Source: Tessaracoccus sp.
Lineage (GTDB): Bacteria > Actinomycetota > Actinomycetes > Propionibacteriales > Propionibacteriaceae
DNA: 64,000 nucleotides
Assembly: GCF_016714275.1 (NCBI RefSeq)
Contig: NZ_JADJNP010000002.1
Location: 496,001 to 560,000 of the forward strand
Direction of reading: 5' to 3'
This document shows positions 61,665-64,000 of this stretch, in pieces. Both the position numbers and the translations under genes were made by a program. Below the pieces are notes generated by a model. It did no database searches. It saw nothing but the letters and a program-made list of their open reading frames with translations, and had not been told where the DNA came from. The first letter of the stretch is position 1; each line of letters opens with the position of its first letter.

Positions 61665-63712
61665 ACAGCACTTTCGACCCGTTGGTCGGCCAGGTGCTCG
61701 ACGGCCGCTACGAGATCGTGGCGAAGATCGCGCGCGGCGGCATGGCCACGGTGTACCGCGCTCGCGACCTGCGGCTCTCGCGCCAGGTCGCGATAAAGGT
61801 GATGCGCAGCGACCTCGGCGAGGACGACGAGTTCGCGGCCAAGTTCGATCGCGAGGCGCGCGCCGCCGCCGTCCTCAGCCATCCCAACGTCGTCAGCATC
61901 TTCGACCAGGGCACCTCCGACGGGAAGCCCTACATCGTCATGGAGTTCATCGACGGCGAGACCCTCCGCAAGGTCATCTCGCGGGAGGCGCCGATGTCGC
62001 CGGAGCGTGCCCTCGACGTGTTCGAGCAGGTCGCCGCCGCGCTCGCCGCCGCACACGAGGCAGGCGTCGTCCATCGCGACATCAAGCCGGAGAACGTGCT
62101 GATCGCGGAGCGCGGCCAGATCAAGGTCGCCGACTTCGGGCTGGCTCGGCAGGTCGGCTCACCGCAGATGACGGCCACCGGTGTGCTGGTCGGCACCGCG
62201 AGCTATCTTCCCCCGGAGTTGGTGACGCATTCGCGGCCCGACGGCCGCAGCGACGTCTACTCGGCGGGCGTCGTGCTGTTCGAGTTGCTGACCGGCAAGA
62301 AGCCGCACACGGGCGAGAACAACTACCAGATCGCCTACCGGCACGTGAATGTCGACATCGAGAAGCCGTCGGAGCGGCTCGCGGAGATCGGCCACGCCGC
62401 CGACTGGCCCATCCCGGACTACATCGACACCCTCGTCCTCGCCGCGACCGCCCGCGATCCGCGCGCGCGGATCGTCGACGGTCGCGAGCTACTGACCGCC
62501 GTGCGCCGCGCCAAGTTGGAGTTGGCACGCGGCGGCGGCCGCGACAACCCGGCGCTTGCTGCCGCGCTGCTGCCCGACTCCCCACCGGAGGAGGACACGC
62601 AGCCCGTCCGCCCGCGGACCGGGGATCGCCCCCGCCCCGCCTCGGGACCCACACCCGACACGGTGATCGTCAGCCAGGAGCAGTGGCGGGCGGCCGTGCC
62701 GTCGGCCACGCCCATCCCCGCGCCGGAGGCCGTCCCGGTCTCGCCGAGGTCGCCGTCGTCTGACCAGCCGCGCAGCCAGCGCACGCCCGTCTTCCCGCAG
62801 CTGCACGTCTCGCAGGACCCGGTGCATCGCCGTCGGCGCGGAGCGATCCTGCTGGCGCTGGTGATCCTGGTGACCGCCGGCCTCGGCGTCGGCTCCTGGT
62901 GGTGGACAGCGGGCCGGTACACGACGGTGCCGCCGCTGGCCGCGATGAACGAGGTCAAGGCGCAGGAGGCCGCGGCCGCCAACGCGATCAAGCTGGTGCT
63001 CTCCGAGGCGTACTCCGAGACCGTGCCACAGGGCCAGGTGATCAGCACCGACCCCGGCCCCGGCGACCGCGTGCTCCGCAACTCGCAGGTTGAGGTCGTG
63101 ATGTCGCGCGGCCCGGAGCGCTACCCCATGCCGCGGGTCATCGGGTTGATGCAGGAGGCCGCCGAGAAGGCCATCGTCGACGGCAGGATGGTCGTCGGGA
63201 AGGTGACGCAGGCGTGGTCGGAGACCAAACCGATCGGCGAGGTGCTCAAGGCTTCGGAGAAGGAGGACACGCCGCTCAAGAAGGGCACCGCCGTCGACCT
63301 CACCGTGTCGAAGGGCCCCAAGCCCATCCGGTTCCCGGACCTCGTGGACGCTCCTGCGGCCGACGCCACCAAGCAGTTAGAGGAGCTGGGCTTCGAGGTG
63401 AAGTCGACGGAGGAGCACTCGTCGTCGGTGGAGAAGGGCCGCGTCATCCGGCAGGACCCCAAGACCGGCGAGGGCAAGAAGGGTGACATCGTCAACATCG
63501 TCGTCTCGCTGGGACCCGAGATGATCAAGATCCCCACCGTGCGACTGAAGCCGTCGGACGAGGCGGTGAAGCTGCTCGAGGACGCGGGCTTCAAGGTGGA
63601 GATCGAGCGCAACTCCGACTTCCCCATCCCCCTCGACCTCGCGTCGGGCACCAACCCGGCAGAGGGCAAGGAAGCGCCCAAGGGCTCCACCGTCATCCTC
63701 TACGTGACCTGA
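61661..63712 (+). CDS. PASTA-domain serine/threonine protein kinase (PknB/PknL type)
   Basis: A 683-aa transmembrane kinase. The glycine loop IARGGMATVY is at 23-32, catalytic Lys46 (VAIKVM), HRDIKPEN with Asp140, and DFGLA with Asp158; TATGVLVGTASYLPPE is the activation segment. A Pro-rich juxtamembrane region, one TM helix (about 388-410) and four extracellular PASTA repeats follow (starting near YTTVPPL, YPMPRVIG, IRFPDLVD, and IKIPTVRL). PASTA repeats sense muropeptides or lipid II and link wall synthesis to growth. In mycobacteria pknL lies near idsA2 and a metF-like gene, as here. Confidence 0.95.
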   Translation: MNSTFDPLVGQVLDGRYEIVAKIARGGMATVYRARDLRLSRQVAIKVMRSDLGEDDEFAAKFDREARAAAVLSHPNVVSIFDQGTSDGKPYIVMEFIDGETLRKVISREAPMSPERALDVFEQVAAALAAAHEAGVVHRDIKPENVLIAERGQIKVADFGLARQVGSPQMTATGVLVGTASYLPPELVTHSRPDGRSDVYSAGVVLFELLTGKKPHTGENNYQIAYRHVNVDIEKPSERLAEIGHAADWPIPDYIDTLVLAATARDPRARIVDGRELLTAVRRAKLELARGGGRDNPALAAALLPDSPPEEDTQPVRPRTGDRPRPASGPTPDTVIVSQEQWRAAVPSATPIPAPEAVPVSPRSPSSDQPRSQRTPVFPQLHVSQDPVHRRRRGAILLALVILVTAGLGVGSWWWTAGRYTTVPPLAAMNEVKAQEAAAANAIKLVLSEAYSETVPQGQVISTDPGPGDRVLRNSQVEVVMSRGPERYPMPRVIGLMQEAAEKAIVDGRMVVGKVTQAWSETKPIGEVLKASEKEDTPLKKGTAVDLTVSKGPKPIRFPDLVDAPAADATKQLEELGFEVKSTEEHSSSVEKGRVIRQDPKTGEGKKGDIVNIVVSLGPEMIKIPTVRLKPSDEAVKLLEDAGFKVEIERNSDFPIPLDLASGTNPAEGKEAPKGSTVILYVT

Positions 63713-63772
63713 CCCCCGCCCCGCGCCTGTCGCCTGAGACACTGGAACGACTGAGATGAAGGAGCCATCGTC

Positions 63773-64000
63773 TTGTCCACTCTCCTAATACTGTTCGTTG
63801 TCCTGCTCGGCCTCGCCGCTGCCGGCTTGGTCGTCTGGGCCATCTTCCGGCACCGCTACGTCTCCGCGCTCGAGGCAAAGGGGTGGCGCTTCCTGAGCTC
63901 TCCGGACATCAGCATCACGCACGGCCTCAACGTCGCGCCGTTCGGCGTCGGCTTCGACCGCTCGGTCAAGGACCAGGTCGTCGGCACCACCAGTGACGGG
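63773..64000 (+). CDS. Membrane-anchored protein of unknown function (3' end outside window)
   Basis: A 76-codon 5' part. It starts with TTG at 63773 with AAGGAG about 9 nt upstream. An N-terminal TM helix (STLLILFVVLLGLAAAGLVV) is followed by HRYVSALEAKGWRFLSSPD and a soluble region still open at the window edge. I do not recognise the family. It may be co-transcribed with the kinase (60-nt gap). Confidence 0.7.
   Translation, partial: MSTLLILFVVLLGLAAAGLVVWAIFRHRYVSALEAKGWRFLSSPDISITHGLNVAPFGVGFDRSVKDQVVGTTSDG

Overview
The window is GC-rich chromosomal DNA from an actinobacterium. Evidence: a DivIVA/Wag31- and SepF-type division set, an L32-YceD-CoaD-S1 neighbourhood, a class F sortase, an ANTAR response regulator, and a MTHFR / polyprenyl synthase / PASTA-kinase locus ordered much as in mycobacteria. 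Gene content and many GTG/TTG starts fit the Propionibacteriales (Tessaracoccus-like), but the genus is inference. There is no prophage, CRISPR array, rRNA operon or intact transposase. Most of the window is core chromosome. Accessory material is confined to about 9.9-14.2 kb and 54.1-57.0 kb.

Layout. 0-9.9 kb: SRP genes ffh and ftsY with a RecQ-like helicase between them on the other strand, a small membrane protein, smc and a GtrA-like membrane protein. 9.9-14.2 kb: a small-gene region with a decayed cation-efflux transporter, a VOC protein, a SAP/DUF6434 protein, a macrodomain protein and an MFS pump with a divergent regulator. 14.2-26.2 kb: housekeeping genes mutM, rnc, rpmF, yceD, coaD, rpsA, sortase, polA, thioesterase, ANTAR regulator, tRNA-Leu(CAA), pyk and rluD. 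26.2-44.1 kb: lspA and a DksA/TraR-type gene, then the whole dcw cluster on the minus strand in transcription order mraZ-rsmH-ftsL-ftsI-murE-murF-mraY-murD-ftsW-murG-murC-ftsQ-ftsZ-sepF-divIVA, mostly with 1-23 nt overlaps. 44.3-50.0 kb, plus strand: moxR, DUF58, transglutaminase, DUF3040 and a degenerate flavoprotein-like gene. 50.0-54.0 kb: a CcdA/DsbA thiol-redox pair and a HelD-like helicase. 54.1-57.0 kb: an accessory pocket with a truncated DUF4241 gene, a Phd/VapC toxin-antitoxin pair, an unknown 437-aa protein, a frameshifted XRE regulator and a 115-bp inverted repeat. 57.0-64 kb: metF, idsA, a CtpE-like P-type ATPase, a PASTA kinase and a partial gene.

How the genes work together: the dcw operon makes lipid II and builds the divisome. 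MraZ, with four operator repeats at exactly 10-bp period upstream of its gene, probably autoregulates the operon. The PASTA kinase and the prenyl synthase (lipid carrier supply) are functionally related to wall synthesis. Ffh, FtsY, LspA and the sortase belong to protein export and envelope maturation.

The most unusual signal is a family of about 160-nt intergenic elements (27132-27296, 51644-51805, 59107-59267, and a diverged copy near 122-293). They share internal sequence, but each copy has its own 15-17 bp outer stem: the stem sequence differs between copies while complementarity is kept. I do not recognise this family.
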